64,000 bases of DNA from NCBI GenBank assembly GCA_020055645.1, contig CM034549.1, positions 25,069,930 through 25,133,929 on the forward strand. The letters are read 5' to 3'. The notes under the pieces are model-generated. The model made no database searches, had not been told where the DNA came from, and saw only the letters and a program-made list of their open reading frames with translations. This DNA is from Tomocerus qinae. Lineage: Eukaryota > Arthropoda > Collembola > Entomobryomorpha > Tomoceridae. Positions 26,968 to 41,500 of the stretch are shown here, piece after piece. Every line of letters begins with the position of its first letter. Position 1 is the stretch's first letter. The position numbers and the translations under genes were made by a program.

Positions 26968-27129
26968 ATGAAATGGTTCCTGTACAAAACGGTTGTACTG
27001 TATTGTTTACTTCTGGCTGGTTGCTGTACACCGCATCCTGCTCCAGTCGAAGATACTCAAATGCTAATATATACACAATTCCCATATTTCCGTCAATTGA
27101 AAAGTGACAAAGTAACTAAAAGGAAGTGA
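26968..27129 (+). CDS. Candidate short secreted peptide, 53 residues
   Basis: ATG at 26,968 opens a 53-codon frame that begins like a signal peptide (MKWFLYKTVVLYCLLLAGCC) and ends in a basic KVTKRK tail before TGA. The mature part would be about 30 residues. There is no homology I recognise, no splice evidence, and the surrounding frame extends upstream to 26,806, so this may be chance. Confidence 0.2.
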   Translation: MKWFLYKTVVLYCLLLAGCCTPHPAPVEDTQMLIYTQFPYFRQLKSDKVTKRK

Positions 27130-28072
27130 GGTCAAAGTAGAAACTCTATCAATCTGTATGCTGACTCTTTCATTTATGTCCTAATTAGCTTACATAAGTA
27201 ATTAGTTTTTACATGTGTAAGTAATTTTCTTCGAAAATTGGGAAAAGATTTATCTCATTTTGATAATTAATTAAAAATTTAGAGTGTTTTGAATGAGTTG
27301 AAACGTAATCAGCAGTCTACAGGTGCACTTTCAGTATAAACTCAAATTCTGCACGAGTCATAGCGAAAATTCTCATTTACTACTTGAGTATGCACGTATC
27401 AAATGCGTATTTATTGCTGTTGTCGCTTATACGTGTTCGATAATGCACAAAAGTCTGAGAATGTGTTTTAAATTAGATAGGACGGATAGAGAAACTAATT
27501 CTCCCGAGGGGTTGATGCTACAGTTAATGACTCTGGCCTTGTTCTCTTTCAGAATTAATCAGCACCAAGAGAAACTGGAGAGGAATCCTCTGACGTCTCC
27601 GCCTACCTGTTGCTACAGATTTATAAATAAGCATAAACTCCGAGTTCCCAGTTCGTGGAGTTCGCAATAAAGTAAAGTACCATTATATAATAGCTCTCTA
27701 CAGGAGGCTCTTAAATTTCTTTCAACTTATATACATCTACCTCATCCACTCACCTGATTGCTAACAAACCCAAATTCATTTAAATTATTTACACGATGAC
27801 ACTCGGAAAAATTCATTCATTAAACTCGCAGAGTATCAGTAAGCTGCTGGCTGCACAAAATTATCATGATTTGTCATTTGAGTGCAGGGAAGAGCAGCTT
27901 TGATCACAGAATCCGAAAATACTAGGCCCGTTAGATCATAGACTTCATACAAACCTAGCTTTTCAGGGTTTCCCGTACTTTTGTCACCTTTGCTCTAAGT
28001 TTATTATGTTGCTACCTCGCCAGTGTTCTCAAATCCTGAAGACTAAGGTATCAGTTAGAAAAAAATGAAGAA

Positions 28073-28078
28073 TTTATT
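28073..28078 (-). terminator. Poly(A) signal AATAAA downstream of NEP-C
   Basis: AATAAA on the minus strand about 130 nt past the NEP-C stop codon, a suitable position for cleavage and polyadenylation. Confidence 0.45.
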
Positions 28079-28205
28079 CATAGTAAAATATCACATAACC
28101 ACTTTATAATGAAGAAAACAGGAAGAAAGACTACAAAAATAACGCTATACAATAATTAATAACACGTAGTAAATATAACAACACGTAAATAAGTATTTGC
28201 GGCTC

Positions 28206-31200
28206 TTAAAATATTGAGCATCTATTCATGCTCTCCGGATTCATCTTCGAGCCAGCAGGACAGTTCCACGATCTAGAAAATTCGTCAAAATTCCTTAGCG
28301 CCCCTAAAACACGGAATCTGGCTGGGCTGTGATGATCAGTAAGGATTTGTTCCAATAATGCTTCCTTTCTTGTAGACGAGCACCAATTCTAAATAGATTA
28401 AGGTTATATTATGATGTTTGGTAAGTAGTAAAATAATATAATATGATTAAACACTTGTGGAAATGCAAAGAAAAAGCAAATTAGGAACATATCACTTACA
28501 TGAGCAAAGCTTATAAAAAATAACTGCGTAGAATCATATTGCTCTAGTCCTGGTAGTTTCTGCTCTGGTCCATTTGTATTCAAGTATTCTAGAAAAGCTG
28601 AATATGATTCTAGAAGTCCACCGTTATCGGGAAAATTCTCATCTAAAGTCAACTGCCCATTCAGAGTTGCGTCGGAGTTTACGTCTGGTAACTTAAACCC
28701 ATCGTATTGATCTATGAGACATTGGCTAATGTTGGTGAAATTTCCTTGTAAATCTTGAGTCCATCCTGCAAATAATTTAATAGTCACGTTTCATGTACAA
28801 TTTATTTTTGAGTTGAATTTAAGTGGACTATAAAGTTTGGTGTATATTTACCCGTCACAGTGAAACCGTGTGTGATTTCATGCCCAATTATTGTACCTAG
28901 GGCTCCGTAATTTAAACTGAAAAACCAGATTCATTTATATTGTAGTCAACCCAAATCTGTACTTATACAGAAAGTATGCTTGTTATCAATTTATCATGAG
29001 TGATTTTCTTGGTGAATCCATCTACACTTATTTAGTTATTCTACTTTTTAGTAAGTAAATTAAATTAACACCTTTTTGGTCTGTTTTTGGCGTAAAATGG
29101 ATGCTGCAATACACCACCAGGCAAGCCTATGTGAATCATTAACAAAATTTAATACATACATGCGGAAATAGAAATTCAGAACGAATTTTTGATGTATATC
29201 ATTTAAAGTCATTGAGTGAAACACTTACTGACTGCTTTGCGACGAACATCGTAATAAGCCCCAATTTGGGCAGGAAAGCTCCAACGACTAAATTATAGAA
29301 TATTAAAGATGCAGGTTGATAAAAAAGTATTCATTCATTCACAATGAATCATAAGTTGCAGTAGAAAATTACATACCATTCAGCATCAAAAACTTCTTGC
29401 AAAGATTTTAGCTTTTTGTCCCCTTGCCACTGCTTGACTGCCAACAGTTGTTGAAAGTATCCTAGTTTAGAGTCCAGTTCTAACTACAAAAATTAATTAT
29501 TTTGAGTTACAATTGGATCATTTTAATCAAATTGTTACATAGTCATATAATCAATCCATTACATAGATTTATTAACTTACAGAATCATAATGGCTCTCTA
29601 CGGCAGTTTTGTTTCCTATCCACTCTGGAAACCCGACACAACTCTTTACTGCCCCTGCCTTGCGCATGGTATAATTACGCGTTTCCTCATCCATCCAATC
29701 AATCGTTCCAAGTAAAACTTTAAACGAGGATCTGACTTCTTCGAATAATTTTTCCACCTAAGTATGTATAAACAAATTACAACTATTTAATACCAGAGGA
29801 AGGTATTTTCGCTTCATATTCAGGTACAAAGAATCCTACCTCCGTTTTCACCTCCCTATTGAGAAGATTGTTTTGCATATATTTATATCCCAAGACAAGT
29901 CCGAATTTATCCTCCGCCGAAGACGCACAAGTATACTCTCTATATATAAAAGAATTTGGTCCCAAAATGAAAACTTGTAGAATATTGGAGGTAAATAAAT
30001 AATTGAACTTGAATAAATGAAGATTGAACCTTTCAGTTTTTCCTGCAGTGCCGTAAATGACCCGATGATATTCTAAAACATGATTTCGCATTGCGGAAAC
30101 AGTTCCAGAAGCTAACCAGGCAGCTATTCTGAAATGCAAGTAATTTGCCAACACTTCTTCAGGAGTGGCAGACAAAACTTCAAATATATTACCAATGTAT
30201 TGAACATCGGACATGGAGACTAGTTGTGATCCCGTAATATTCAATCCACTAGATAAGAACAATCTATCCAGCATACTTTTCAAAGAGATCTGTAAATTAA
30301 AAATAAAAATAATCAATTTCCAAATCCGTACTAATAGTCAAAATTTTTACAAAAAAATTGCATACTAGGACTTCAAAATTACCGTAATTGTTGCATTTTC
30401 ATTAGTGTAATTATCAAAGACACCCTGTAGGAAATCTAAAGTAACAGTCGCACTTGCATCTTTCAAATAATATTGAACTTGAGCTTCTCTCGTGACATTA
30501 GCCACGGCCGCTTCAAATTGAATTATGTCTTCAGCTTGTGATTCTATGTATGTGATATTGACCTTGCTTGCTGTCGTAACAGCATCTGTAATATTAGTTT
30601 GTAAGGCGACTTGAGCACGTTTCAGTTCTAGTGCTATATTAGTAATAAACTTCCTATATGCATCTATATGCTCAGGATATTTTTCTTGGTCAACAAGAAA
30701 CGGACGCGACAGGAAAAGTGACGGCTGGTTAAACTAAAATTAAAACATGCAAATCTCCATTATTCATTAATTTTTCCTTGAACTACCTTTAATTCCTCAT
30801 TAGACATGACGTATAGCTTTAACTACCGCTTAGATTGATGGACTGCAGGTACATAAATTTGCCAAAATGATAAATTGTTGTTCTTACGTGTACTGTATTT
30901 AAAGAGCTATTCTGCAGTGTATTTTGGTTGACAAGAATGTCATAAATAGCAGATGTGGAAAATACTCTCTTGAGATCTGCAGTTGATATCATCCAGTCAA
31001 AATTGGAAGAATCCCAAGTTCCTTCATCGTACAGTAAAGGCCATCCTCCATAATCTTCCAAGACTTTTAACAAAGGTTCTAACCCAACTCTGTCAAGCTC
31101 ATCTAAATTGCAAAAAATATGGTAATTAAATACTCTTTGATCAGAAACATCATTTGTTTTGAAGTCTGAAGCATAATATTTTCAATTTACCGACATTAAC

Positions 31201-32978
31201 GCAGGAAGCATAAAAGCCTTTGGCTAAATTCAATGCTTTTGGGTCGTTCTCATCATTCGGCGAACTGAGTATTTCTGTGGTAAGTAAACAAATACATTTA
31301 TAGTATGAGGGCAAATAACGTAATATTGCACAAAAAGTTACACAAAGGAAAAAGGTTTGTTTGGTTTGTCATTTACTTCTTGTTATTTCATTAGTCCTGT
31401 GGTCAAGCACGCTGAAATGACTCCATTTAGATACAGAACTGGGTAAAGGATTATCTACAATCCATCTTCCGCATGCAAACTCATAAAAATCATCACATGG
31501 GTCTACCGAGAAGTTTATAGACCTTATCAAAGAAAATGCTGCAAAACAAAATACAATTTAACTTGCGAATTACGTACATTTACATATCAAGTTGCAAAGA
31601 ACCAGACAGTAAAAAATAGCAAAACACATAATCAACACAAACAAGTCTTGGAAGACAATGTTTATTTAATAAGATCTCACCACTCTGAATACATTCATCT
31701 GTCCTGCAAACAGTTGAACCAGTCTCTTCCTCTATCGCTAATATCCTCGCTCTGATCTCATCGTTTCTTTGTAAATATTTTTCTCGCGAATCATGTGCAC
31801 CCTTTTGACTTGTAGAAACATATTCATAATCTTCAAATTTCTTAAACAATACTGTAAAAAATAGCACCGAGAGTCCAACACCAATGCAAAATCCTCCCAC
31901 CAGAAAAATCCATTTTTTATTCTTCACCCTGCACAAAAAATCAGTCATGTATTTATCACTCTTGTTACACATTTCCACAAATTTTTACTTTCCATGCATT
32001 TCAATACATGTCAAACTAGAGCACAGAAACAGACTTGCACACAAATTAAATAACACAAAACAAAGTCTACAAAAAAGTTTTAAATAGACACACATGGAAT
32101 CTTTGCTCTCTAATCCTTCACGTTATAAAGACCATTAATGACAATTGTAGCAACCACATCTCGGAATATTAATTCCTCTTCAAAGAAAATTGTCAAGAAT
32201 TGGGCAGGAAAATGATAACCACTCCTACTTTGTTATAAAGATCAAGAATGAATTCACAGATAACCTTAATAATACAAAACCCATAAATACAGTCGTTACT
32301 TTAATATGCAAATACAATCTCGCTCCTAAAAGTACATTATTCTTCAACTAACAGTTTTTGTTAACAGTTATTATCAAAACTCGGAGGAAAGATGCAAAGT
32401 GTAACACAAACACATTAAAATTTATAAAGAGATAAGCATAATCATATCTTTGATCTGCAGTACAACTAAAAATAACAAAGAAAGATGCGCAAGCTATTGG
32501 TACTCTACTATTCTACTTATTCCTATTCTTACTAGCAAGTTTATAATTTCATTGTACATGTAAAGAACGAAAAGAAATCTCATAAACAATTCACAGAGTG
32601 GATATAGTCTTCTGTAGATCTTACATGCAAGCTTCCGTTCTACAGCTATCGTATACGTATCTCACATCTTGTGCTTACACATGCAAACTGAATGCATCTA
32701 TGGTAGCTACTGGGAACATGTTCTATATACACAATCATGCGTCCGTAGTCTTTTGATAATGTAATCTGAAGCATGGAAAGCAAACTTGAAAAATTTTGCT
32801 AACTATTCAAGTTATTATTATTATATTTACGCATAAAAGTCAAAATGCTTTTCAACCGCAACTATGCATGTAAATTAGTAAATGTTTAGCATAAAGATTC
32901 TTCTTACCATATTGAATTTTTGCCAGGTATAATATCCTGTACAGCTTGATGATTAGTTATCGCTTCCAAATTCGTCAT
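28206..32978 (-). CDS. Membrane neprilysin-like M13 metallopeptidase NEP-C, complete
   Basis: Type II membrane zinc endopeptidase. Fifteen exons: 32908-32978, 31681-31928, 31377-31538, 31191-31274, 30888-31102, 30383-30733, 30030-30289, 29840-29939, 29581-29757, 29377-29483, 29229-29287, 29072-29126, 28852-28916, 28500-28765, 28206-28388; 2,403 nt, 800 residues, in phase throughout. The first exon (MTNLEAITNHQ...) is separated from the rest by a 978-bp intron. Transmembrane segment at about residues 31-52 (IFLVGGFCIGVGLSVLFF), Cys pair CRTDEC, then DPCDDFYEFACGRW. The catalytic set is present: HEITH at 642-646, ENFPDNGG, NWC, and DHHSPARFRV near the C-terminus. The NAFY motif reads GAYY, so the Asn is Gly. 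The insert between the zinc helix and GWTQDL is short, as in NEP-B, which suggests that B and C are closest relatives. Likely an active ectoenzyme. Confidence 0.92.
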
Positions 32979-35900
32979 AATTATTTATTTATTAAGTAGA
33001 GCACTGAGATTCACAGACATTAATCAAAGGTATCTACTATTATGGACTTTTAATAAGTATCCTATACAGTAGCATACATTAGTAACAAGAAAAACAAAGA
33101 TAAGGAATGGTAGTAGGGAAACTTAATAATGTGGTTAGTCTAAAGCTTGACTTGCGAGTGACTTCAATTATTTGATAAGGTGTAAAGTAAACTGAACTGT
33201 TTTTGAGATTAGCGGACGAAAGAGTTGTTGAAAAAGGTAAATGGGAATCACTACAAGTAATTAACTAGAGTTGCACTCGGAGATTATCACAGGAAATATT
33301 TATAAAGATATTAATTTAGCTAAGTATACGCGTTATAGTTTAATGTAGATAAATTGTTATCTCTGCAGAAGTTTCTTTTTTGACATATTAGTTGAGTTCT
33401 ATGAACTATGAAGGAATTGCATAGGCAAAGTGTGCCGGTGAATCTTGGCAAAAGTTATACTGCACAAACTTTGATACATCTACCCCACAGAGTCGAATGA
33501 AAATAACACTCGCATTACACATGCGGTTAACTTTTCCTTGTGCCTGTTTATGCTAATGAGTAGCTAAAAACACAGAAAATGGGCAATGATTATTAATTAC
33601 CTATATATTTAATGAACACAATAGACGCAATTAGAAAACGGGGAAACCCATGAGAACTGTTGACTGCTGCACTACTACGTATCACTGTGGCTTATTTCTG
33701 CTACACAAACCAAAACATCTACTAAAACTAAACTATCTGGTCTGGAATTGAAAAGGAAACTTTTCATGTTCCACTATTTATACATTTATTGCTATCACAG
33801 ACAATTGAGTGGCTTGCAGAACAGACACCCTGCGATGCAATCCAGTAGAAAATTCTGGGAATTATTAATCTCTATTCCAGTATTATCTGCATTTACGATG
33901 TAATATTAAGTAAGTCGTGACAAAACAAATTGCACTGGAAATTATGTTGTTCGTGAAGAGTATCTTGTTATTTGGTCAACAGGTACCAGGTACATCATGC
34001 TATTGCAAATTCAGAGTACCAGGTACATAACAATAGGTCTTTTTGCGTAAGGCACGTTTTTTTATCATCACTCAAAAATCCTACGTCGTAATTAGTAGAA
34101 CTTCACATCCAAACTTCTGGAGTGGAAATAAATCTTCAAATCTTCACAAAAACAAGATATACACAAAACATACTCCAGTCAGATCAATTTCGAACGATAG
34201 ACAGACTTGAAGAATAAATAGCTAGAGGAAACTTAGTATTTTCTAATGTATTAGGATACGTAATATAATAAACCTTGAAGGAAAGTATACACTAATGCAC
34301 AATGATACACACGCAAGCTATTGTTTTGTACAGACTGAAAACATGAAGTTTATCCTCCTTAGATTTGGTAATCTTATTGTTTCGTATTCTCATCGTTTGA
34401 TTTCCTTAGTCTTTGTATTCCCAGACTGAATTAAATAACTCCAGAGTTAAATCAGTTTACTTCCAGTCCCATCACTAAAGTCGAGTAGTCCGGTGAAATC
34501 CTCAGCACTCAATCTCAATCAAAGTTACACTTGCTACACCTGGAACAACAAAAAAATGTTGCATTGCAGCTTCCTTTTAGTTAATGGATGATACGGTAGA
34601 AACTAAGTATATAAAATCAACAGAAATTCTAGGTAGGTAGTAGACGTACCTAATATTTAATTTACACATATCCTGTCCTGGTATCAACTCTGAACGTTGT
34701 TTGAATGTGAATGAATGCATTTATATGCTTAATCCTCCCTTTTTGCGTTATCCAGCAAATGCCACAGATTCACTTTGTTATTCGAGCCGATTTATCCGAA
34801 CTTCACCTCATCAGTCTTCGTTTATTAAGGAGACAGAGCTTCTGTTCTCTCTATTTCCCTTTTTACATGCACAGAAAACGAGGGAAATGACCAGGGGCAC
34901 TTTCAACTTCAACTAAATTAAAATCAACATCCAGTCAGCTACTTACTACTATGCATTCTAATTCAACACATTCAACGACACTGCCTACTATTTATCTACG
35001 TGATCTGATTCTCATTCAGATGCGTCTGCCTTAATTATAATTTATGAGATAAAACTCAGATTAGACGTGCTAACCCATGTGCTTATAACAGCACATTGTC
35101 TTATACACTACGCACTCTTTTTCTTCCAGACTACTTAAAGGGAATCACCGATAACTTTTTCAATTTCTTAACCCACTGTACCTACAGGGTTGAAATCACT
35201 GTTTAATATAGATACACGTACAATGTAAAACGTGACACTCTTAAATTAGTTAATTACTCACGATTTTAATTGCACTCCTTCAACAACCGTTTAGATTATG
35301 ATTTTCTATGATGTGAGAATGAGCTGAAAAGCTCATAGCTAACAATAACTTTCAATCAAAAGAATGACTAACCAAAAAATAAATAACTGTTTCGCTACCC
35401 TTTTGTTGTCCCAAACAATTATTACAGGACTACGGATCAAAGAGATTGAGATAGTCGCTTTGCAATGTCTCTGGCTAGTCTGGTACTAAACTATTGCATT
35501 GTTATCGTCTGGATTGATGTGATTTGACTGATCTGACACGATGGTTGGCACAATTTCTCGCCAGTAGTAAGCCCTTCTTACCTGAGCTGTGCACACTCAT
35601 AGTGAATACTGAGTCTTCGATCTAAAGACACTCAACGATACAACAACCCATTAAAATAAGCTATTGAATGAACTTAAGTCTGCTTAGCCTAGCCATGCCG
35701 CTGTACCTACTGCCTTTACATAGTGTTAGTATACAATGTACACAACAGTGTAACAAGTTTGTTTACTGTGGGCTGCTGTCTGTACAGGTTCACCTTTTCC
35801 ATTACAGCTATTTGATGTGCTGTTCTTATTGTATCAATTGTGTGTGTAAACTTGTGTAGGTCTTTACCACTTGGTTACTTGCTCCATTCAAGACTCTCAA

Positions 35901-38297
35901 TCTTGTTCTGATAAACTATGTAGAATGAATCAGATAGATTTTCTAGATAATGGAAATATACATCGCTAGTACAAATAACACTAAATTACTCCTACACATT
36001 ATATGTACAGATACTTTGGTAATTACACTAAGTATCTATTTTCTACTTGTTAACAATTTTATGGTGCTCAACTGCGCAATGTACCTATCTATACAATGTC
36101 GCTATTTTTATCACCAAGAAAATTACATCTTAGTACCTTCCAAATTAAATCGGTAACCTGACCTCTGAGCAAGCGCATCTCCAAGAGTAAATTGTTTATC
36201 GTCATCACATCACCTCGTGGATCATTTACCACTCTTAACAATCTCTCTGACTTGATCCTTATCCTACATTGTCTATTCATTGTCCTTATATCAGTATTTT
36301 AGTTGAATACAAACTATAGAGAATTTTCTATATTTAATTATCCAATAGCTAAGTAGGCCAAGTATACCCAACTTTTTTAAACAATACTGTTTCTGAATTT
36401 CATATTTTTATTTATTAAGGCACCTGTTTAAAAGTGTGCTGAATTTGAATTAGTGTCTGTTTGGTAAATATTGGAAGGTATAAGGAAATAAAATTTGTAT
36501 AGTTTAGTAGGTAGATGAAGTCAAACGAGTATGCTTAGTAAGGGAACTTAAGGCTAGTATAAAAATGATGCCCCACGCACAAAACGACAAAGATACATGT
36601 GCATAGGTAATACATTAATTTACAGGTAAATATGATTTACATATTGCAACCTACATAATATCCGTATAAGAAAATGAGTAAATGCTGCATGAGGCAGCTT
36701 GAGACGAAGACCTTGTAGCGTGTGATGTGAATTCATGATCAAATATCATTATTACGTTTGGTCTGAGTGGTCTGGTTTGTGGTGTTAAATACTACACAAG
36801 TAGTACCAAACATAAGATGTATAAGCACTCGTAAATACAACAAAGATTCAAGCATTTCAATTCTTAAACGAATTATATCAACCACTATAGTACCTATGGA
36901 TGTATTGTAATACATAATGCACGATCTCAATAATGTAGCAATACAGGTAGTGCCTATCTACGAGTGTCTACTGCGGCTAGAATTTTATACTATATGTGTG
37001 TGAAGAAACCCTATCTTTACCCATTTTTACCTTGATAAAACGAGTTTATTGTTTTCCGTTTGCAATGCATTATAGTGTTATTCAAGAATATTTGACTTTG
37101 CCAAATGTGGACTTTGTGTTTTATCAAGTAAGATCCATTATGATATTGCAATGAGTCATTTCCTCGTTTTTATTGGATTTTCATAGGAAGCTTCTGGATA
37201 TGTGTACATTACCTAGTACTTACATGCACAGGGGTTTGAGCCTAAAAACTTCCATAGCATACAATGCATGTTACATTATTGCAAAATAAGCCTGTAACTA
37301 TCATTCATGTTCTTTATCACGTTCCAATGTACCTTTGAGATAAACCTAGTTGGACTTGCTTTCATTCTACTTTTTATTCTAAAACATTATTGACTGAGAC
37401 ATTTATAATATTGACTTAGGATATGTGTAATACTGGGAATTATGAATTATGTTTATTGCTACCCGGAAATAAGAGAATTTATGGATTGGAAAATGATGTA
37501 GGAATAAGAATGTTTACTTGGTAAATCCTAAAGTACCTACTGACACTCACGCTTTAGCTACATAAAAATAATCATAAGTAAAATAAATTAAGATTTGGAT
37601 TCTATATATGGCCCATTCGTCCTTATCCATTATAAATGCCATTAAGTAATACAAAAGTCAAGCCTGAAGCATTGTTGTTCAATGTTAAAAAGTTACGAAC
37701 ATGTGTGGGGAAGGTATGCATGCCAAATTCAACTATGCCACTATACTAAACACATTATTGTTTGTATTTACTGTGTGAGTGTGGGGCAAGTCACAACGAA
37801 ATGTTAAGGCTAAGGTAAACTAGATGCCAATTTTCCCATTCAATGGTAAATTCATCTTGCTGTGTCATGAGTCGTGACAAACTCAGAGGTTGAAGGTTCT
37901 GCAGTCCTAATCCATCTACCCTTCAATATAAAAATTTGCATAGCCATTCTACATCATTTGCCCTAACAAATTAAATTGCTCGGTGGGCTATGCATTGTTA
38001 TGCAATAAATCTTTTATTCTCAGCACAATAGACTTTCAATGAACTTGAGGAAATTAGAATATGTGAGTAGCGAATCACTCAGGTTGATTCACGTACAATA
38101 CACAAGCCATTCGATTATCATTAGCTCTCCTTGTAAATTACATCAATTATTCACTATGGACTATTCACAAAAATTCGTATCCTAAAATCAAACGACGTAA
38201 TATTTCATTCATTGCTAGGCTAAGCAATCTGGGGAGTTTAGGTACTAAGGATAAGAATAAACCAAGATAATCAATCTCAGATTTTAGTTAAGGCAAT
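32979..38297. other. Intergenic between NEP-C and NEP-D
   Basis: About 5.3 kb of AT-rich DNA, including the NEP-C upstream region. Open frames at 34,701-34,916, 35,668-36,280 and 36,739-36,930 are short, lack domains and have no splice support. I see nothing else. Confidence 0.6.
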
Positions 38298-38303
38298 TTT
38301 ATT
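38298..38303 (-). terminator. Poly(A) signal AATAAA downstream of NEP-D
   Basis: AATAAA on the minus strand about 230 nt beyond the terminal microexon of NEP-D. Confidence 0.35.
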
Positions 38304-38531
38304 GTCCATTCAAGAAAAGAAAATACTTTATATCAGAAATAACTAGAGATATATTGTAGATAATAGATACAGCATAAATACGCTGAAAGGGTTAACAACT
38401 TACGAGGTAAAACTAGAATCGCTTAAAGCTCACATTGCAATTAATCTCTAAATTACATGGCAGGAATAGTAATAAATAGACAGAAATAATATAATTTGAG
38501 ACGAGAAAGGTTTTGGCTTGGTTGATCATTA

Positions 38532-41500
38532 TTACCAAACGACACACCTACATCAAAGATAATACATTTATATCAGAATGATTTTGATTTGTTTTATAAA
38601 TAATTTAAGAAGAAAATTGAATTTAATTGGATACCTTTCCGCATCTGGAGGTCTCATGTAATCTCCAACTTGGCAACTGTAGGCAGCAGTGAACTCAACC
38701 GAATTCCTCAATGGTCCTTTCACACGGAATTCAGCAGGACTGTGTGGGTCTGAGAGAAGTTGAGCTTCTAATCCAGCAGGAGTGATATTTTCACACCAAA
38801 TCTATAATGAAGTGTCAAAAGATATTTTAATACACAATTGACCTCTGAAAGGAAAAATAAAATTGTAGCTTACATTGGCATATCCTAAAAAGAAGAGTTG
38901 CTCATTTGTGAAATTTTCGAGACCAGGAAGTTTCAATTCGGGACTTGCTTCCAAGTACAATCGGTAGGCGAATAAAGACTCCCGAAGTCCACCATTGTCA
39001 GCAATATTTTCTCCGAGGGTCAAACCTCCATCGACATTTCCAACTGGAGTTACAAATGCACTGTATTGATCTCTTACACAAGTTGTTTTTCTTTCGTATT
39101 CTGCACGAGTTGTAGCGTCCCACCAGTCAGCAACGTTTCCATCACCATCGAATTGGCTTCCTAAACAGACATCGATTGTCATAAATACTTTCAAAATTTT
39201 TCAATTGTTTCAATCTTAACGGTTCACTAAATCCTTTTAAATAAACGCAAACTAACCTTGGTTGTCGAATCCGTGGGTGATTTCATGACCAATGACTACA
39301 CCAATACCTGAATATCATCAAAAACATATATAATGGGTATATCTGTAGGGAAATATTTTTTAAGAATAAGATTGAAAGCATTTAATATTTTATACCTCCG
39401 AAATTTTGTGACATATGACGGCCCTTTCCAAAGAAAGGTGGCTGAAGAATTCCAGCAGGGAATGCTAGATTTACGGGCAAGAAAATTAGCATGAAATTGT
39501 CATAATATCTTTTACTTTCTCTATAAATTATTATGGTGATGCTTTAAGAACTTACTGATGGAATTATGTTCGGGAGAATAGAATGCATTAACAACTCCAG
39601 GGTAAGTTAACCATCTGTAAAGAAGTTTTTAAAATTAAAATTGAGTTTTCAGACATGATCATCATTATAGGACAATATTCATAATAGTCCTATCTACAGT
39701 ACGGCTATAGTACTAAAAATCACGTACTCGTCTTTGCTTGTGGGTTTTCTCAATTCCTTTAGAGATTTGTCTCCAACCCAATTAGAGAGCGAAACTCCGC
39801 TTTCCAAATAGCTTCCAGGGAGAATTACAAGCTAAACATCAGTGAATTAAAAACTTTCAGAAAATTGATCTCTTTGTGACGCTTTCTATTGCAATTGTAT
39901 ATGCAATTAACTGAGTTATCTACTTTAAGTTGCAGTTTTTGTGTAACTATGATTAAAGAATTAAATAGAGTCACTAACACCAGCAAACTCTTCCTCGACT
40001 CTGTCTTTGTCCTCTAGCCATTCTGGAAAAGCCATGAAACTCTTCATTTTAACAGCCTTTTCATCAGCGGCAGCTCGTGTAGTTGGATTCAACATCCAAT
40101 CTGATGTGGTTAGCATATCTCTGAAAGATGTTCTCAGATTTTCTACTAATCCGTCGACTTCACCCTTTGCTTCTAAATCGAACGCAGCAGCAATGTATTT
40201 CACTCCGATGGCCATTCCAAAACCATTATTTGCTGCGTTTGCACACGTAACATTTCTAATTTATAAAAGCAAAGCATTTTTATTGCAAATTAGACAGATA
40301 GAAAAGTATTTTGTTAGAATTCTCGAGAAGTATTTTGTAATTTTAACGCTTCCTTTGGTCCATTTATGTGACAGTTTTATACCTTGGTTGAGGTGCAGTG
40401 GCCCCAGAAAGAACTTTGTTGAATTCAAATCCGATGTCTCTCATTTCCTGAGTGGTATCGGGAATTAATCCTGAAGCTACTCGCCAAAGTAGGTAATTAG
40501 CAATAGTTTCTTTTGGTGTATTATTGAGAATAGTTACAAGTTGAGTCATGTAGTTCAATTCGTACACAATAATTCTCTCATTTGAAGGAACAATTATTCC
40601 TGAGGTGGCGAAAACAGAAGCCAAAAGTACATCTAAATGAATCTGAAAATTATACCGAAACACTTTTAAATACTACATTTCATTCAAATAGACTTGTCGA
40701 AATAAATAAAATAAAATAAATACAAAAGTAGGTCCCATTCAGGTAGTTACATACCGTTTCCAAACTGGCATCTAATTCTGCTTGGTACTCACTAAGAACC
40801 TTGGGGTTGTAAATCCTTTCCATGTCATAACGATCTTCATCGGAACTGGAAGCTTGAGCAAGCAAGATTTCAAAGTTGACAACATTATCAACTGCTGCAG
40901 ATAATGCAGCAGGGGTAAGGTTGGATCCGAATTTAGTTGCGACGGTTGATAAGTATGTTTTGTATGCCGCGATTTGGTTTTGATAATTCTCAGGAGTTAC
41001 AAGCATGCTTCTTGGAATAAAGAAATTTGATTGATCCAACTAGGAAGTAAAATTAAAATGATAAATAATCAAAAATGTATCTAATAAAGCCAACTTGGGA
41101 TAAAAATCACATCATACAAAGGAAATGACATCAACTAACATAAATGGTATTGACGGCAGTATTTTTCAAGTCCTGACTGACGGAAACACCAATAATAGCA
41201 TAGTCCAAAAATTGTCGTCGAATGGTTCCAATAGATTCCATAACATCGAAAGTAGAACCATCCCAGGCAGAATCTAAGATGGGCCATCCTCCTAAATCAT
41301 CTCGTAAAATATCTTTCACTGGGTCCAGTCCCAAAGCTTCAAGAGCAGCTAAAATTTTAAAAATGGCAATTTTTATTAAACACATGCAATGTATGCCAGG
41401 AACACGACTTACGTAAACATATTGCATAACATATTGATCATATTATATAATTGATAAGCGAACCGTACCGACATTAACACAGTCACTGTAAAAATCTTTC

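Larger units (their letters stand above)
21441..28072. other. Intergenic between NEP-B and NEP-C
   Basis: Mostly AT-rich DNA without supported genes. A possible decayed coding remnant (23,386-23,740) and a small secreted-peptide candidate (26,968-27,129) are listed separately. An open frame at 21,445-21,645 (minus) just upstream of NEP-B encodes a hydrophobic stretch and might be an alternative 5' exon, but I find no convincing splice from it. Confidence 0.55.
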
